A DNA stretch of 34,866 bases from positions 1 through 34,866 of the forward strand of contig CAIKAW010000093.1 in the NCBI GenBank assembly GCA_903825575.1, written 5' to 3'. Of this stretch, positions 15,741 to 25,038 are shown one piece after another (position 1 is the stretch's first letter; each line of letters opens with the position of its first letter). The position numbers were made by a program, and so were the translations under genes. A model generated the notes under the pieces. The model searched no databases and was not told the DNA's origin. It saw only the letters and a program-made list of their open reading frames with translations. The stretch is from an uncultured bacterium (GTDB lineage Bacteria > Actinomycetota > Actinomycetes > S36-B12 > CAIKAW01).

Positions 15741-15791
15741 ATTTGGGCCCTGGGCATTTCCCCCGAGTGTCGTTCTTGGGGAAGATGGTTC

Positions 15792-15807
15792 GGTCGGTGA
15801 CCCGACC
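15792..15807 (+). promoter_or_regulatory. Small hairpin GGTCGG-N4-CCGACC just before the pckG ribosome-binding site
   Basis: A 6-bp stem with a 4-base loop ends eight bases before GGAGG (15815-15819). It may be a leader hairpin or a second half of the pckG control region. Confidence 0.35.
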
Positions 15808-15824
15808 TCACCTCGGAGGAACAA

Positions 15825-17639
15825 ATGAGCGTTGCCGGACTTGCTGCCGCGCCTACCACCAACCGCAAGTTGCTTGACTGGGTGACGGCAGTCGCTGAGT
15901 TAGCGCAACCTGATCGAGTTGAGTGGTGCGACGGGTCAGACGCTGAGTGGGCGCGGCTAACTTCACTGTTGGTGGCCACAGGCACGTTCGTTCAGTTGAA
16001 CCCTGACTTGCGCCCCAATTCTTTCTTGGCGCGGTCTAACCCCAGCGATGTTGCCCGCGTGGAGGACCGCACGTTTATCTGTTCTCCAACGGCCGGGGAT
16101 GCCGGACCGACCAACAACTGGCACGACCCAGTCGACATGCGTGCAACCCTGACAGACCTCTTCCGCGGTTGCATGCGCGGCCGGACCCTATATGTCGTGC
16201 CATTTTCGATGGGACCGCTCGGGTCGCCGATTTCCGAACTCGGAGTCGAACTGACCGACTCGCCATACGTAGTGGTGAGCATGCGAATCATGACGCGGAT
16301 GGGCAAGGCGGCCCTTGACGCGATTGGTGCCGACGGTGACTTTGTTCCGGCCCTGCACTCGGTGGGTGCCCCACTGGTCGACGGTGCGTCGGACGTGCCT
16401 TGGCCGTGTAGCGATACCAAGTACATCGTGCAGTTCCCCGAGACTCGCGAGATCTGGTCCTACGGATCGGGCTACGGCGGCAACGCGCTGCTGGGTAAGA
16501 AGTGCTTTGCGCTGCGAATTGCCTCGGTCATGGCCCGCGACGCTGGCTGGCTCGCAGAGCACATGCTGATTCTGAAGTTGACCTCACCGACGCACGATGT
16601 TCGCTACATCTCGGCTGCATTCCCGTCCGCATGCGGCAAGACCAACCTTGCGATGTTGGAGCCGACGGTTCCTGGCTGGAAGGTTGAGACAGTCGGCGAC
16701 GACATCTGTTGGATGCGTTTTGGTGCTGATGGCCGGCTGTACGCGATCAATCCGGAAGCTGGCTTCTTCGGCGTCGCTCCTGGAACTGGCGTAAAGACGA
16801 ATGCCAATGCCATCAAGTCGCTCTGGGGTAATTCGATCTTCACGAACGTGGCGCTGACGGACGATGGCGATGTGTGGTGGGAAGGTCTAACCGATGACGT
16901 TCCGACGCATCTGATCGACTGGAAGGGGCGCGACTGGACGCCGGAGTCAGACGAGCCGGCCGCCCACGCCAATTCTCGATTCACGGCACCAGCCGAGCAG
17001 TGCCCATCCATCGCCCCCAACTGGGAAGACCCGGGCGGCGTCCCGATCTCCGCGATCCTCTTCGGGGGTCGCCGGGCGACGAATGTTCCGCTCGTCAATG
17101 AGTCATTGAGTTGGCAGCACGGTGTCTTCGTCGGAGCGACCATTGCGTCCGAGCAGACTGCGGCTGCCGAAGGCACGGTCGGCGCCCTGCGCCGCGACCC
17201 CTTCGCGATGCTGCCGTTCTGTGGCTACAACATGGCTGACTATTGGGGTCACTGGTTGAGCCTTGGTGCTGGCGCCGACCCTGAGAAGTTGCCGCGCATC
17301 TACCAAGTGAACTGGTTCCGTAAGGACGCTGCAGGCAAGTTCATTTGGCCCGGATTTGGCGAAAATTCGCGAGTGTTGGCTTGGATTGTCGAACGCCTCG
17401 AAGGTCGCGCCGACGCAATCGACACCCCGATCGGAAGACTGCCGGCTCCTGGAGCTTTGCCGGTAGAGGGGCTAGACCTCGACGCGGCGCGGCTGGCCGA
17501 GTTGTTCCGGGTCGATGCCGAGCCGTGGTTGGCCGAAGCCGAAATGACTGGCGAGTACTTCGCCAAATTTGGTGATCGACTTCCCGCTGCCATGACCGAG
17601 GAGCTAGCTGCCCTCAAACTGCGGTTGACCGCTTCTTGA
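15825..17639 (+). CDS. pckG: Phosphoenolpyruvate carboxykinase (GTP)
   Basis: A 604-residue GTP-type PEPCK, which interconverts oxaloacetate + GTP and PEP + CO2 + GDP in the cytoplasm at the junction of the TCA cycle and gluconeogenesis. Visible marks are the kinase loop FPSACGKTN near residue 268 with the reactive Cys of GTP-type enzymes, followed by the metal-binding GDDICWMRF segment, [11 protein letters not shown] (~residues 212-222), and [13 protein letters not shown]. Length matches the family (about 600). The ATG at 15825 follows GGAGG by five bases. It stands alone, between the cold-shock terminator and an unrelated gene, with two dyads in its upstream region. Confidence 0.97.
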   Translation: MSVAGLAAAPTTNRKLLDWVTAVAELAQPDRVEWCDGSDAEWARLTSLLVATGTFVQLNPDLRPNSFLARSNPSDVARVEDRTFICSPTAGDAGPTNNWHDPVDMRATLTDLFRGCMRGRTLYVVPFSMGPLGSPISELGVELTDSPYVVVSMRIMTRMGKAALDAIGADGDFVPALHSVGAPLVDGASDVPWPCSDTKYIVQFPETREIWSYGSGYGGNALLGKKCFALRIASVMARDAGWLAEHMLILKLTSPTHDVRYISAAFPSACGKTNLAMLEPTVPGWKVETVGDDICWMRFGADGRLYAINPEAGFFGVAPGTGVKTNANAIKSLWGNSIFTNVALTDDGDVWWEGLTDDVPTHLIDWKGRDWTPESDEPAAHANSRFTAPAEQCPSIAPNWEDPGGVPISAILFGGRRATNVPLVNESLSWQHGVFVGATIASEQTAAAEGTVGALRRDPFAMLPFCGYNMADYWGHWLSLGAGADPEKLPRIYQVNWFRKDAAGKFIWPGFGENSRVLAWIVERLEGRADAIDTPIGRLPAPGALPVEGLDLDAARLAELFRVDAEPWLAEAEMTGEYFAKFGDRLPAAMTEELAALKLRLTAS

Positions 17640-17711
17640 GGTTGGCGTTACTCAACTGATCTCGGGACTTTGGCCCCGGAACGATCGGTTGTCATTTGGG
17701 CAAGATCAGAC

Positions 17712-18779
17712 ATGTGTCCCTTTGACGATGATGGTTTCGGATCGATCCCTACCGATTCGGTGTACTCGGTACCCCAGGCAATCGACATCGCTGCCGCCGA
17801 ACTGGCGGCGGCCCAGCACGGTGTCATCTCGACCGAGCAATTAGTTTCGCTTGGGGTTCCAGAGACCACAGTCGTTGTCAGAGCCAGACCAGGCGGGGAC
17901 TACCAGCGGGTACTGCCGGGCGTCTTTAGGCTAGGAGCCTGTGCACCCAGCGCCGCGGGCCAAGCGTCAGCGGCATTGCTCTACGCCGGAGACCCAGCGG
18001 CTGTCGTGACCGGTCTGGCGGCCCTACACCTGTACGGAGTCTCAACGGCTGATCGGATCGCGTCGCAGTTCTCTTCCGAAATCGACATCCGACTTCACGT
18101 ACTTGTGCCGCACCACGTGCGCCGCGAATCGCACAGTTATGTGCGGATAGAACGCACCCGCTATCTGCCAGCGGCAGCCACTGCTCGGGGAGTCCCGGTG
18201 GCTCCGGTTGCCCGGGCATTGATCGATGCCGGACGCTGTATTTGCGACATTGGGGTGCTTCGCCCGCTGGTGGCTGAGGTCTTGTCTCGTGGTCTGGTAG
18301 CCGCAAGCTGTTTATCTGAGACAGCCGCAACTATGCCGGTGCGCGGATCGGTGGCGATCAGACAGGCTGTCGATGAAGTCTCGCTGGGTGTCTGCGATGA
18401 CTCGGTCGAAGCACTGCGAGATGCCGTCATACACGAGCAACTCCCGCTGCCACATTTCTTGCCGACTCTGTTAGATCGGCGTGGGTGTTTCCTAGCCCGG
18501 GTTCACGGCTACCGCGCGCCCGAAGGAGTTGCCTTCGTATTGACCGACGACATCTGCGCTATCGACATCGAAGGCTCACCGGCACGGCTTGACGACCTGC
18601 GCCGCACGGGAGTCCTGGTCATTAACGTCACTACCGCTCAACTCCGCGACGAGCCGACTGTCGCCCTCGGCCCCTATCGCGCTGCATTAATCGAGTCCCG
18701 GGGTCGGCCTAGGCCGGAACTGCGCATCCTGCGCCCTGCCGGCGGAATCGGTAGCCGTGCGAATGCTGGCGTCGTCTAG
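17712..18779 (+). CDS. AbiEi-like antitoxin-domain protein with degenerate DUF559-type C-terminus
   Basis: A ~355-residue protein. Residues ~20-90 resemble the winged-helix N-terminus of actinobacterial AbiEi-type proteins (AAAQHGVISTEQLVSLGV, then VLPGVFRLG). The middle part has the usual ALLYAGDPAAVVTGLAALHLYG. The C-terminal ~100 residues resemble a restriction-endonuclease-like fold, but the catalytic D/E-x-K pattern typical of intact DUF559 domains is not evident. These proteins are abundant and uncharacterised in actinobacteria. No AbiEii-like nucleotidyltransferase toxin lies next to it, so it should not be called a working toxin-antitoxin unit. ATG 17712 is preferred over TTG 17670, without a strong ribosome-binding site for either. 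Its stop is one base from the convergent carbamoyltransferase stop. Confidence 0.65.
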   Translation: MCPFDDDGFGSIPTDSVYSVPQAIDIAAAELAAAQHGVISTEQLVSLGVPETTVVVRARPGGDYQRVLPGVFRLGACAPSAAGQASAALLYAGDPAAVVTGLAALHLYGVSTADRIASQFSSEIDIRLHVLVPHHVRRESHSYVRIERTRYLPAAATARGVPVAPVARALIDAGRCICDIGVLRPLVAEVLSRGLVAASCLSETAATMPVRGSVAIRQAVDEVSLGVCDDSVEALRDAVIHEQLPLPHFLPTLLDRRGCFLARVHGYRAPEGVAFVLTDDICAIDIEGSPARLDDLRRTGVLVINVTTAQLRDEPTVALGPYRAALIESRGRPRPELRILRPAGGIGSRANAGVV

Positions 18780-18780
18780 G

Positions 18781-19794
18781 TCAGATGCGATTCGGAAGCA
18801 TCGCGACAAGCACGGCCTTGATCGTGTGTAGACGATTCTCGGCTTGATCGAATGCGATGTTCGCAGATGAATCGAATACGGCGCTGGAGACTTCGATGCC
18901 GTCGGTTAGGCCGGTCGCCTGCGCGACATCTCGCCCCACCGTCGTGTTTTGGTCATGAAATGCCGGCAGGCAGTGCATAAATCGGACTGCTTCGTTCCCG
19001 GTGCGGTCGAGCATCTTCGTGTCGACTCGATAATCTCGAAGCAGGGCAACCCTTTCCGCCCACGTGGATGCAGGTTCGCCGAGGGACACCCAGACGTCTG
19101 TGTGCACGAAGTCGGCCCCGGGAAGGGCTTGTTCCGGATCGTCGGTAAGCGTGATTCGCGCGCCACTGGCGCCCGCCAGCGACTGGGCAAGTTGTTGAAC
19201 TTCAGCGTCAGGCCAAAGTTCGCGCGGACTCGCGATCCGAACGTCGGCGCCCAGAAGTGCGCCCGTAACCAGCAGCGAGTTGCCCATATTTGATCTGGCA
19301 TCGCCAAGGTAGGCGTAACTCAAGGCCGAAAGGGGCTTGTCTGGGCAGTGTTCGCGCATCGTGAGAAAGTCGGCAAGCATCTGCGTGGGATGCCAGCGGT
19401 CGGTCAGGCCGTTAAACACGGGAACGTCCGCGGCTGCAGCAAGTTGTTCAACAGTTTCGTGGGCACTGCCCCGGAACTCGATCCCGTCATAGAACCGTGA
19501 AAGAACTTTTGCAGTGTCAGCGATCGACTCCTTGTGTCCTAGCTGAGAAGACTGGGGGTCGAGGAAGGTGACATGCGCGCCTTGATCGAAAGCAGCTACC
19601 TCGAAAGCACACCGAGTGCGGGTAGACGTCTTTTCGAAGATCAGCGCCAGATTCACACCGCTAAGACGACGGGTTTCACTTCCGTTGCGTTTGGCGTGTT
19701 TCAGTTCGCTTGCCAGATCCAACAAATACGTAAACTCGGCCGCTGTGAAATCAACTTCCTTCAGGAAGTCCCTGCCTTGCAAGTCGATGTTCAT
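18781..19794 (-). CDS. arcB: Ornithine carbamoyltransferase
   Basis: A ~337-residue carbamoyltransferase that interconverts ornithine + carbamoyl phosphate and citrulline + phosphate. The carbamoyl-phosphate motif STRTR (in [13 protein letters not shown]), the LGHKES loop, HPTQMLADF, the [11 protein letters not shown] segment and the ornithine-binding MHCLPAFHD are all intact. Its position 16 bases after arginine deiminase points to the catabolic direction (citrulline to ornithine + carbamoyl phosphate), hence arcB rather than argF; the sequence alone does not exclude a biosynthetic role. ATG 19794 starts the family-typical N-terminus; ATG 19821 inside the deiminase gene is possible. No carbamate kinase (arcC) follows. 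Confidence 0.93.
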   Translation of the reverse strand: MNIDLQGRDFLKEVDFTAAEFTYLLDLASELKHAKRNGSETRRLSGVNLALIFEKTSTRTRCAFEVAAFDQGAHVTFLDPQSSQLGHKESIADTAKVLSRFYDGIEFRGSAHETVEQLAAAADVPVFNGLTDRWHPTQMLADFLTMREHCPDKPLSALSYAYLGDARSNMGNSLLVTGALLGADVRIASPRELWPDAEVQQLAQSLAGASGARITLTDDPEQALPGADFVHTDVWVSLGEPASTWAERVALLRDYRVDTKMLDRTGNEAVRFMHCLPAFHDQNTTVGRDVAQATGLTDGIEVSSAVFDSSANIAFDQAENRLHTIKAVLVAMLPNRI

Positions 19795-19810
19795 GCCTGC
19801 CCCACCTTTG

Positions 19811-21034
19811 TCATGCCGCATCCCGCTGGATCGGACAGGTCATACATCTTGGTCCTCCACGACCCCGGCCCAACTCGGAGCCAACGATCGCGATGAGGTC
19901 TATCCCTTGCTCAACCAGGTACTTGTTGGTCGTGACGTTGCGCTCATATCCGACCACAACACCAGGACCTAGCGCGAGGAAGTTATTGCCGTCGTCCCAC
20001 TGCTCGCGCTCAGCGGCTCGCACGTCAATCGGCGCCCGGAGCACCCGGACCTTGTCGAGTCCAAGCGCTTCTGCTACTACTGGGAAGAGTTCTCGGTTGA
20101 CGCTGACGGTGAAGTCGCCACTAGATCCCCGTGGCCGCAAGGTGTAGGAACTCAAGTGTGCCGGAAGGTATGGATAGACAGAGAACGCGTCTCGATCGAC
20201 CATGGTGAGCGCGGTGTCCAAGTGCATGAAAGCCCGTTCATGTGGAAGTTCAACAACAATCACCTGTTGAACTTGGTCGCCAGCGAAGAACTGTTGGGTC
20301 AACTGTTCGATACCTTGTGCAGTCGTTCGCTCGCCTAGCCCCAGCATCACTGTGCCGTTGCCGAGCACAAGGATGTCCCCACCTTCGATCGTCGCCGGAC
20401 CAGGTGTTGGAGTGTCATCGATTAGGTAGCGGGGAGCGCTCCTACTGAACAGCGGATGGAAGTCGTAGATGATGCGGGAGTTAATTGTCTCCCGGCGACG
20501 CGCCGGTTTAGCCATCGGATTTATAGATAGAGCCCCATAGATCCAGGTGCTGTTATCCCGTTGAAACAGGTGATTTGGCAGCGGCGCCAGCACAAAATCA
20601 TCGTCGAGAAGTCGAGTCCGCTGCAGACTTCCGTCGTCATTACCGGGAAGGTCAATCTTTAGTAGCCCGCCAATCAGCCACTCGACCAACCGGGTCGCCG
20701 AAGCAGTTGTAAACAGGTCCGCCAACTGTGCTCGCAGCATCGGTCCGAGGCCGGCGCTGCGCGCAAGATGTTCGATGGCAAACTCTCGGGCGCCGGGGGC
20801 GTCAAGGGCCTGGGTAAGCAGGTCGGTGAAGTAGTGAACGATCACCCCGCGCTCGCGCAACTGCGAAGTGAATCCGTCGTGCTCGTCACGGGCGCGGTCG
20901 GCCCACAACACGCTGTCGAATAGGAACTCGTGCGTGTTCGAGGGGGTGAGCCGGTTTAGTTCGACTCCCGGTCGGTGCACAATCACCTGGCGCAATGGCC
21001 CGACTTCGGAGTCGACGCGCATTTGGGGGTCCAC
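19811..21034 (-). CDS. arcA: Arginine deiminase
   Basis: A 407-residue arginine deiminase (arginine to citrulline + NH3), first enzyme of the ATP-yielding arginine deiminase pathway and an ammonia source against acid. Marks are [17 protein letters not shown] near residues 37-53, the RDNSTWI substrate loop, EGGD, the catalytic FMHLDTAL (His), EWDDGNN-like [14 protein letters not shown], and the nucleophile Cys in GGPRCMTCP about ten residues before the end. The GTG at 21034 and the ATG at 21022 are both possible starts. It lies 42 bases after a whiB gene on the same strand and 16 bases before arcB. No arginine/ornithine antiporter (arcD) is seen. Confidence 0.95.
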   Translation of the reverse strand: MDPQMRVDSEVGPLRQVIVHRPGVELNRLTPSNTHEFLFDSVLWADRARDEHDGFTSQLRERGVIVHYFTDLLTQALDAPGAREFAIEHLARSAGLGPMLRAQLADLFTTASATRLVEWLIGGLLKIDLPGNDDGSLQRTRLLDDDFVLAPLPNHLFQRDNSTWIYGALSINPMAKPARRRETINSRIIYDFHPLFSRSAPRYLIDDTPTPGPATIEGGDILVLGNGTVMLGLGERTTAQGIEQLTQQFFAGDQVQQVIVVELPHERAFMHLDTALTMVDRDAFSVYPYLPAHLSSYTLRPRGSSGDFTVSVNRELFPVVAEALGLDKVRVLRAPIDVRAAEREQWDDGNNFLALGPGVVVGYERNVTTNKYLVEQGIDLIAIVGSELGRGRGGPRCMTCPIQRDAA

Positions 21035-21076
21035 GGGGCCAGTCTGCCCGGTGGACGCAGGTTTCGTCAGGTTAGG

Positions 21077-21352
21077 TCAGCCGGTGGCGAGGCGTTGCTC
21101 GCGCTCGTCTTCGGAGAAGCCGCCCCAGATCCCGAACGGCTCGCGGGCGCGTAGCGCATAGTCGGCACACTCGATGCGAACCGGGCAGTGGGCACAAATG
21201 GCCTTCGCAGCCCGCTCGCGTCGAATCCGGCGCAGTCCGCGCTCGTTCTGAGGGTGGTAGAACAGTTCTGGGTCGGAAGTGCGGCAACTGCCGAAGTCCT
21301 GCCAAAACCAGTTTGTGTCCTCGGGAACTCGGGCCAGAGCCTGCCGTGCCAT
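21077..21352 (-). CDS. WhiB-family 4Fe-4S transcriptional regulator
   Basis: A 91-residue Wbl protein. The four cluster Cys are C23, C53, C56 and C62 (C...C-x2-C-x5-C), followed by the GIWGG turn at 74-78 and the SEDEREQR basic/acidic tail. Wbl proteins bind sigma factor and respond to O2 or NO through the cluster. ATG 21352 is supported by GAGG five bases upstream; the longer frame to 21424 is less likely. Which Wbl subclass it belongs to cannot be assigned confidently. It is the gene immediately upstream of arcA on the same strand, so a redox-linked control of arginine catabolism is possible. Confidence 0.93.
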   Translation of the reverse strand: MARQALARVPEDTNWFWQDFGSCRTSDPELFYHPQNERGLRRIRRERAAKAICAHCPVRIECADYALRAREPFGIWGGFSEDEREQRLATG

Positions 21353-21474
21353 CGATCCTCTTCCGTCGGCTGGGAATGCTGCCTGCAGAAGCAGACTCTC
21401 GGCGATGCAGGTGACCGGCGGCACGCGGGCGGGTTACCGGTGGGTGACAAGCAGACGTCCAAACGCGTGGACCT

Positions 21475-22323
21475 TCAGTGACAGAGCGTCCCGAAGTGCC
21501 AGCCCGCGGTGATCAAACGGGGGAGTAGTTCGGCAAGAGCGGCGACGGTTTGGCTGCGATCGCCGCCGCCATCATGCATCAGGACTACGGCGCCGTTTGA
21601 GGCGCCGGCAAGGACCGAGTCAACGATTGCGCCTGTGCCAGGGCGTGACCAATCGACCGTATCGATGTTCCACATCGCGACTCGCATGCCGATCGACGCC
21701 ATCGCCCGTCCAATCGCCGCGTTGTAGTCGCCGTAAGGGGGGCGCATACACAGGGGCGTGTAGCCGGTTAGGTGCCGCAAGACCCGGTTCACCGGCAAGA
21801 CTTCCTTGGCCAGAACCTTCGAGATCGACAAGGTGGTGAGCATGGGGTGGTGTTCTGTGTGGTTTTCGACCATGTCCCCAGCCTTGACCTCAGCGCGGAC
21901 CAGGGCGGGCTGTTCGAACGCCGCGTAGCCGATCACGAAGAAGGTTGCCGGAACGTGGTAGCGGTGTAGGAGCGCAAGAATCTGCGGCGTCCAGGTTGGG
22001 TCAGGCCCGTCATCGAAGGTCAGGTACAGCGTCCGGCCACCGCCTCTTGGGACCTCGAATCGAGGCACGAGTCGCTTGCGCTTTGCCGGTTTGCTAACGG
22101 GATTCTTGGCACTGATCACTTGCGCGGTTGGCGGCCCCGGGCTCATGGTCGGCAATGGGCCATCAACGTAGAACCTGGGTGCGGATGCCGTCTTGGATGT
22201 ATTTGGACCCGAAGCCGTTTGGGCGGCCGTTGCGGCCGTTGCGCTCGGTTGGCCAAGCGCAGCCAAGAACGCACATAAGGCAAGGCAAGTTCCGATTGAA
22301 CCCGCAAGTCGCCCGCTCAGCAT
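21475..22323 (-). CDS. Secreted polysaccharide deacetylase (NodB/CE4 domain)
   Basis: A ~282-residue exported enzyme. The N-terminal ~30 residues form a signal peptide (SGRLAGSIGTCLALCAFLAA), followed by an Ala/Thr/Pro linker to ~90 and a CE4 NodB domain. Motifs are TFDDGPD at 102-108 (catalytic base and metal Asp), HTEHHP at 155-160 (metal His residues), RPPYGDYN at 194-201 and LMHDG at 248-252. Such enzymes remove N- or O-acetyl groups from peptidoglycan or surface polysaccharide. ATG 22323 puts the signal peptide at the N-terminus; ATG 22359 adds 12 residues. Divergent from DUF3039 with 34 bases between. Confidence 0.9.
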   Translation of the reverse strand: MLSGRLAGSIGTCLALCAFLAALGQPSATAATAAQTASGPNTSKTASAPRFYVDGPLPTMSPGPPTAQVISAKNPVSKPAKRKRLVPRFEVPRGGGRTLYLTFDDGPDPTWTPQILALLHRYHVPATFFVIGYAAFEQPALVRAEVKAGDMVENHTEHHPMLTTLSISKVLAKEVLPVNRVLRHLTGYTPLCMRPPYGDYNAAIGRAMASIGMRVAMWNIDTVDWSRPGTGAIVDSVLAGASNGAVVLMHDGGGDRSQTVAALAELLPRLITAGWHFGTLCH

Positions 22324-22357
22324 TGGCTGACAATAGACGCAGTCGTAGGATCTGGCC

Positions 22358-22660
22358 ATGTCCACACATTTCAGGGTTCTGGCACAGTACGCGTCGATCA
22401 GCGCCCCGGATGGGAGCGAACCAGCGGGATCCGGTGGCGTCCTGATCGAAGAACGCACTCAATTATCCGAGCCCGGAGACCACGAGCGGTTCGCACACTA
22501 TGTGCGTAAGGAAAAGATCGTCGAGAGCGCCGTTACTGGCGATGCGGTGGTCGCGCTCTGCGGCAAAGTGTGGGTCCCTACGCGTGATCCGACGAAATTC
22601 CCAGTCTGCCCTGAATGCAAAGAGATCTTCGAATCCCTGCCGGACGACGGATCCAACTGA
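22358..22660 (+). CDS. DUF3039 family protein
   Basis: A 100-residue protein of the actinobacterium-specific DUF3039 family, function unknown. The conserved parts are visible: ERTQLSEPGDHERFAHYVRK in the middle and the C-terminal ALCGKVWVP...FPVCPECKEIFE, whose Cys residues (ALC, CPEC) suggest a zinc-ribbon-like site. It starts at ATG 22358, divergent from the deacetylase. The MFS gene begins 18 bases after its stop and may be co-transcribed. Confidence 0.88.
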   Translation: MSTHFRVLAQYASISAPDGSEPAGSGGVLIEERTQLSEPGDHERFAHYVRKEKIVESAVTGDAVVALCGKVWVPTRDPTKFPVCPECKEIFESLPDDGSN

Positions 22661-22677
22661 GCCGCTCGGTTCCCCGC

Positions 22678-24045
22678 GTGAACAAGACTCCAGGAGTCCT
22701 GGGGTCGGGCCATCGTGCGACGACCGTGGGGATCGTCGCTGTAATGACGCTGGTGGCCTTCGAAGGTATGGCGGCCGCGACCGCGATGCCAGTTGTCGTG
22801 CGCTCCCTCCACGGTCTAGCGCTATTCGCATGGACGTACAACGCATGGGTAGCAAGTTCACTGGTCGCGATGGTGCTTGCTGGTCAATGGGCTGATCGGA
22901 CGGGGCCGCGACTGCCACTCTCGGCCGGGGTCGCCTGCTTTGCGGTCGGAGCAGTTGCGGCGGCTAGTGCGCCCAACATGGCAACGTTCATCATCGGTCG
23001 CGCGGTGCAAGGGCTGGGGGCGGGCGCATGCATTGTGGCGTTGTACGTCTTGATCGCACGGGCCTACCCAGAATCGTTGCGACCAAAGGTGTTTTCAGTG
23101 CTGTCGGCATCGTGGGTGGTGCCATCGTTCGTGGGGCCGGTAGTTGCAGGTTGGCTCTGCGATCACGTCAGCTGGCGGGCTGTGTTCGCGCTCGCCCCAA
23201 TCTTCGTCTTGCCTCCGCTGTTGCTGATGTATCCACAACTTGCGCGGTACTCGGGCCGCCGTGAGGAACCCACCGCTGCGCGGGCCTATCACGTGCCGCG
23301 CGCGGTTGCTGCCGCCATCGGACTCGTCGCCTTCCAGCAGGGGTTGCTCATGCGCGGCGCCTTGGGGTCCGCGGCAGCAGTGGCAGGGTTCGGGCTGCTG
23401 GTCTGGGCAGCCCGGGTGCTCCTGCCGGCTGGCACTTTTAGCGTAAGGATCGGACTGCCGGCCGTGATAGCCGTTCGCGCCATCGTCGCCGGAGCATACT
23501 TCTGCGCCGAAGCATTCATCCCGCTCGCGCTGACGTCGATTCGCCATGTTTCGACGACTACAAGTGGCTTGGTCTTGACCTGTGGCGCGGTTTCTTGGGC
23601 CATCGGGTCTTGGACGCAGGGACGCAGCAAGAGCAGCCGAGTGCAGTTGGCCGGCGTCGGCAGTGTGATCGGTACGACAGCCGTCGCCAGCTTGCCGCTT
23701 TGCCTGTGGCTGCCGCACCCAGCGCTCTGGGCCGGAGCTTCGATGCTCTTGGGTGCCTTCGGCATGGGAATGCTCTTTCCAAGCCTTGGGATCTTGACCT
23801 TGCGCTATTCAAGTCTTGGAGACCAAGGTGCCAACAGTGCAGCCCTGCAGGTCAGCGACTCAATCGGTGGGGTTGTGCTGATGTCGATCGCAGGGGCCCT
23901 GCAGGCTGCCGCCGTGACCGCCGGGGGTCAGACCGCGTCAACTTTTGCGACCATTTGGTGGGCGATGGCAGTCCTGTTAATCGCTGGGGTCTTGCTGACT
24001 CGACGCATGCGGGCTCCCGAGGGATTCGTACCTATTGCTGGGTAG
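22678..24045 (+). CDS. MFS transporter, drug-exporter type
   Basis: A ~455-residue polytopic membrane protein with 12-14 hydrophobic helices. MFS marks are FEGMAAATAMPVVV in helix 1 (D/E-substituted DHA-type opening), the motif A-like loop GQWADRTGPR (~residue 73) and GRAVQGLGAGACIVALYVL in helix 4. Helix 5 with WVVPSFVGPVVAGWL resembles antiporter motif C, supporting proton-driven export. I chose GTG 22678, 18 bases after the DUF3039 stop; a longer frame starts inside that gene. Substrate unknown. Confidence 0.88.
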   Translation: MNKTPGVLGSGHRATTVGIVAVMTLVAFEGMAAATAMPVVVRSLHGLALFAWTYNAWVASSLVAMVLAGQWADRTGPRLPLSAGVACFAVGAVAAASAPNMATFIIGRAVQGLGAGACIVALYVLIARAYPESLRPKVFSVLSASWVVPSFVGPVVAGWLCDHVSWRAVFALAPIFVLPPLLLMYPQLARYSGRREEPTAARAYHVPRAVAAAIGLVAFQQGLLMRGALGSAAAVAGFGLLVWAARVLLPAGTFSVRIGLPAVIAVRAIVAGAYFCAEAFIPLALTSIRHVSTTTSGLVLTCGAVSWAIGSWTQGRSKSSRVQLAGVGSVIGTTAVASLPLCLWLPHPALWAGASMLLGAFGMGMLFPSLGILTLRYSSLGDQGANSAALQVSDSIGGVVLMSIAGALQAAAVTAGGQTASTFATIWWAMAVLLIAGVLLTRRMRAPEGFVPIAG

Positions 24046-24052
24046 GCATTAC

Positions 24053-24107
24053 GTGATCGCGCCGCTACTGGGATACTTCGGGCGCAGCCAACTTTGACCG
24101 CGATCAC
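24053..24107. promoter_or_regulatory. 9-base inverted repeat upstream of the ABC importer
   Basis: GTGATCGCG (24053-24061) and CGCGATCAC (24099-24107) are exact reverse complements, 37 bases apart, and fill most of the 80-base space between the MFS stop and the binding-protein start. It could be a pair of operator half-sites or a looped leader of the transport operon. Confidence 0.4.
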
Positions 24108-24125
24108 TCAGCGAAGGAAGACGAA

Positions 24126-25001
24126 ATGCGCCGGCTAACCCTCGTCCCCGTAGTGGCCCTTCTAGCGGCCGGACTGGCCGCCTGTAGCGCGGGTAACGTG
24201 GGCGCGGCTCCGTCTTCGGCTTCCAGCGCCAGCGCCGCTCCTTCGGACTGCACGCCGGCTGCCATGCAGACCTACACCTCGGGAATGCTGACGATCGGCA
24301 CGGATACCCCCGCATACCCGCCGTACTTCGAGAACAATGACCCGACTAATGGCCAAGGCCTTGAGAGCGCCCTCGCATATGCGGTGGCGGACAAACTCGG
24401 GTTTGCCAAGGCGGCCGTTAAGTGGACTGTGGTTCCGTTCAATTCGTCTTACGCACCCGGACCGAAGAAGTTCGACTTCGACATCAACCAGATTTCGATC
24501 ACGCCAGACCGTGCCAAGGTTGTTGATTTCAGCGAGGGCTACTACACGGTTAACCAGGCGGTCGTAACTCTTAAGACCTCGAAGATCGCCAACGCAACCT
24601 CACTGGCCGAACTCCAGTCGGCCAAGTTGGGCGCACAGGTGGGTACGACCAGCCTGAGCTTTATCACTGACTATGTGAAGCCCGGCGCCCAGCCGTACGT
24701 CTACAACGACACCAATGACGCCAAGAAAGCCCTTGCCACCGGACAGATCGACGGGATTGTGGTTGACCTGCCGACGGCCTACTACATTACGGCTGCTGAG
24801 ATCGACAACAGCAAGATCGTCGGTCAGTTCCCGGCTCAAGAAGGTCCGACATCCGAGCAGTTCGGAATGCTATTTGCCAAGGGCAGTCCGTTGGTTAAGT
24901 GCATCGACTGGGCGTTGGCCAGCCTGAAGTCGGCCGGAACATTGAAGACTATTCAGGACCAGTGGCTTGCCGGTGCGGATGCGCCCTACTTCAAGCAGTG
25001 A
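24126..25001 (+). CDS. Polar amino-acid ABC transporter substrate-binding lipoprotein
   Basis: A 291-residue family-3 solute-binding protein. The signal peptide ends in a lipobox (LAAC, Cys20), so the protein is lipid-anchored outside the membrane. A Ser/Ala linker leads to the bilobed binding domain, starting around LTIGTDTPAYPPYFE, with the DINQISITPDRAKVVDFSEGYY segment (IT-x-DRA-x-x-VDFS) that marks amino-acid binding proteins. AAGGAAG lies just before the ATG. It is the first gene of a binding protein-permease-ATPase set. The ligand cannot be fixed; polar amino acids are the family norm. Confidence 0.93.
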   Translation: MRRLTLVPVVALLAAGLAACSAGNVGAAPSSASSASAAPSDCTPAAMQTYTSGMLTIGTDTPAYPPYFENNDPTNGQGLESALAYAVADKLGFAKAAVKWTVVPFNSSYAPGPKKFDFDINQISITPDRAKVVDFSEGYYTVNQAVVTLKTSKIANATSLAELQSAKLGAQVGTTSLSFITDYVKPGAQPYVYNDTNDAKKALATGQIDGIVVDLPTAYYITAAEIDNSKIVGQFPAQEGPTSEQFGMLFAKGSPLVKCIDWALASLKSAGTLKTIQDQWLAGADAPYFKQ

Positions 25002-25038
25002 TTAGGTCCACCCCCTACAACTGTGGATCGGCTGTTGA

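Noticed and set aside
15241-15828. Long open frame across the cold-shock gene
   Set aside because: It overlaps the clear cold-shock domain in another frame, crosses the perfect terminator hairpin and has an Arg/Ser-rich composition typical of shadow frames.
17670-18779. Toxin-antitoxin system
   Set aside because: Only an AbiEi-like protein is present and no nucleotidyltransferase toxin gene lies on either side.
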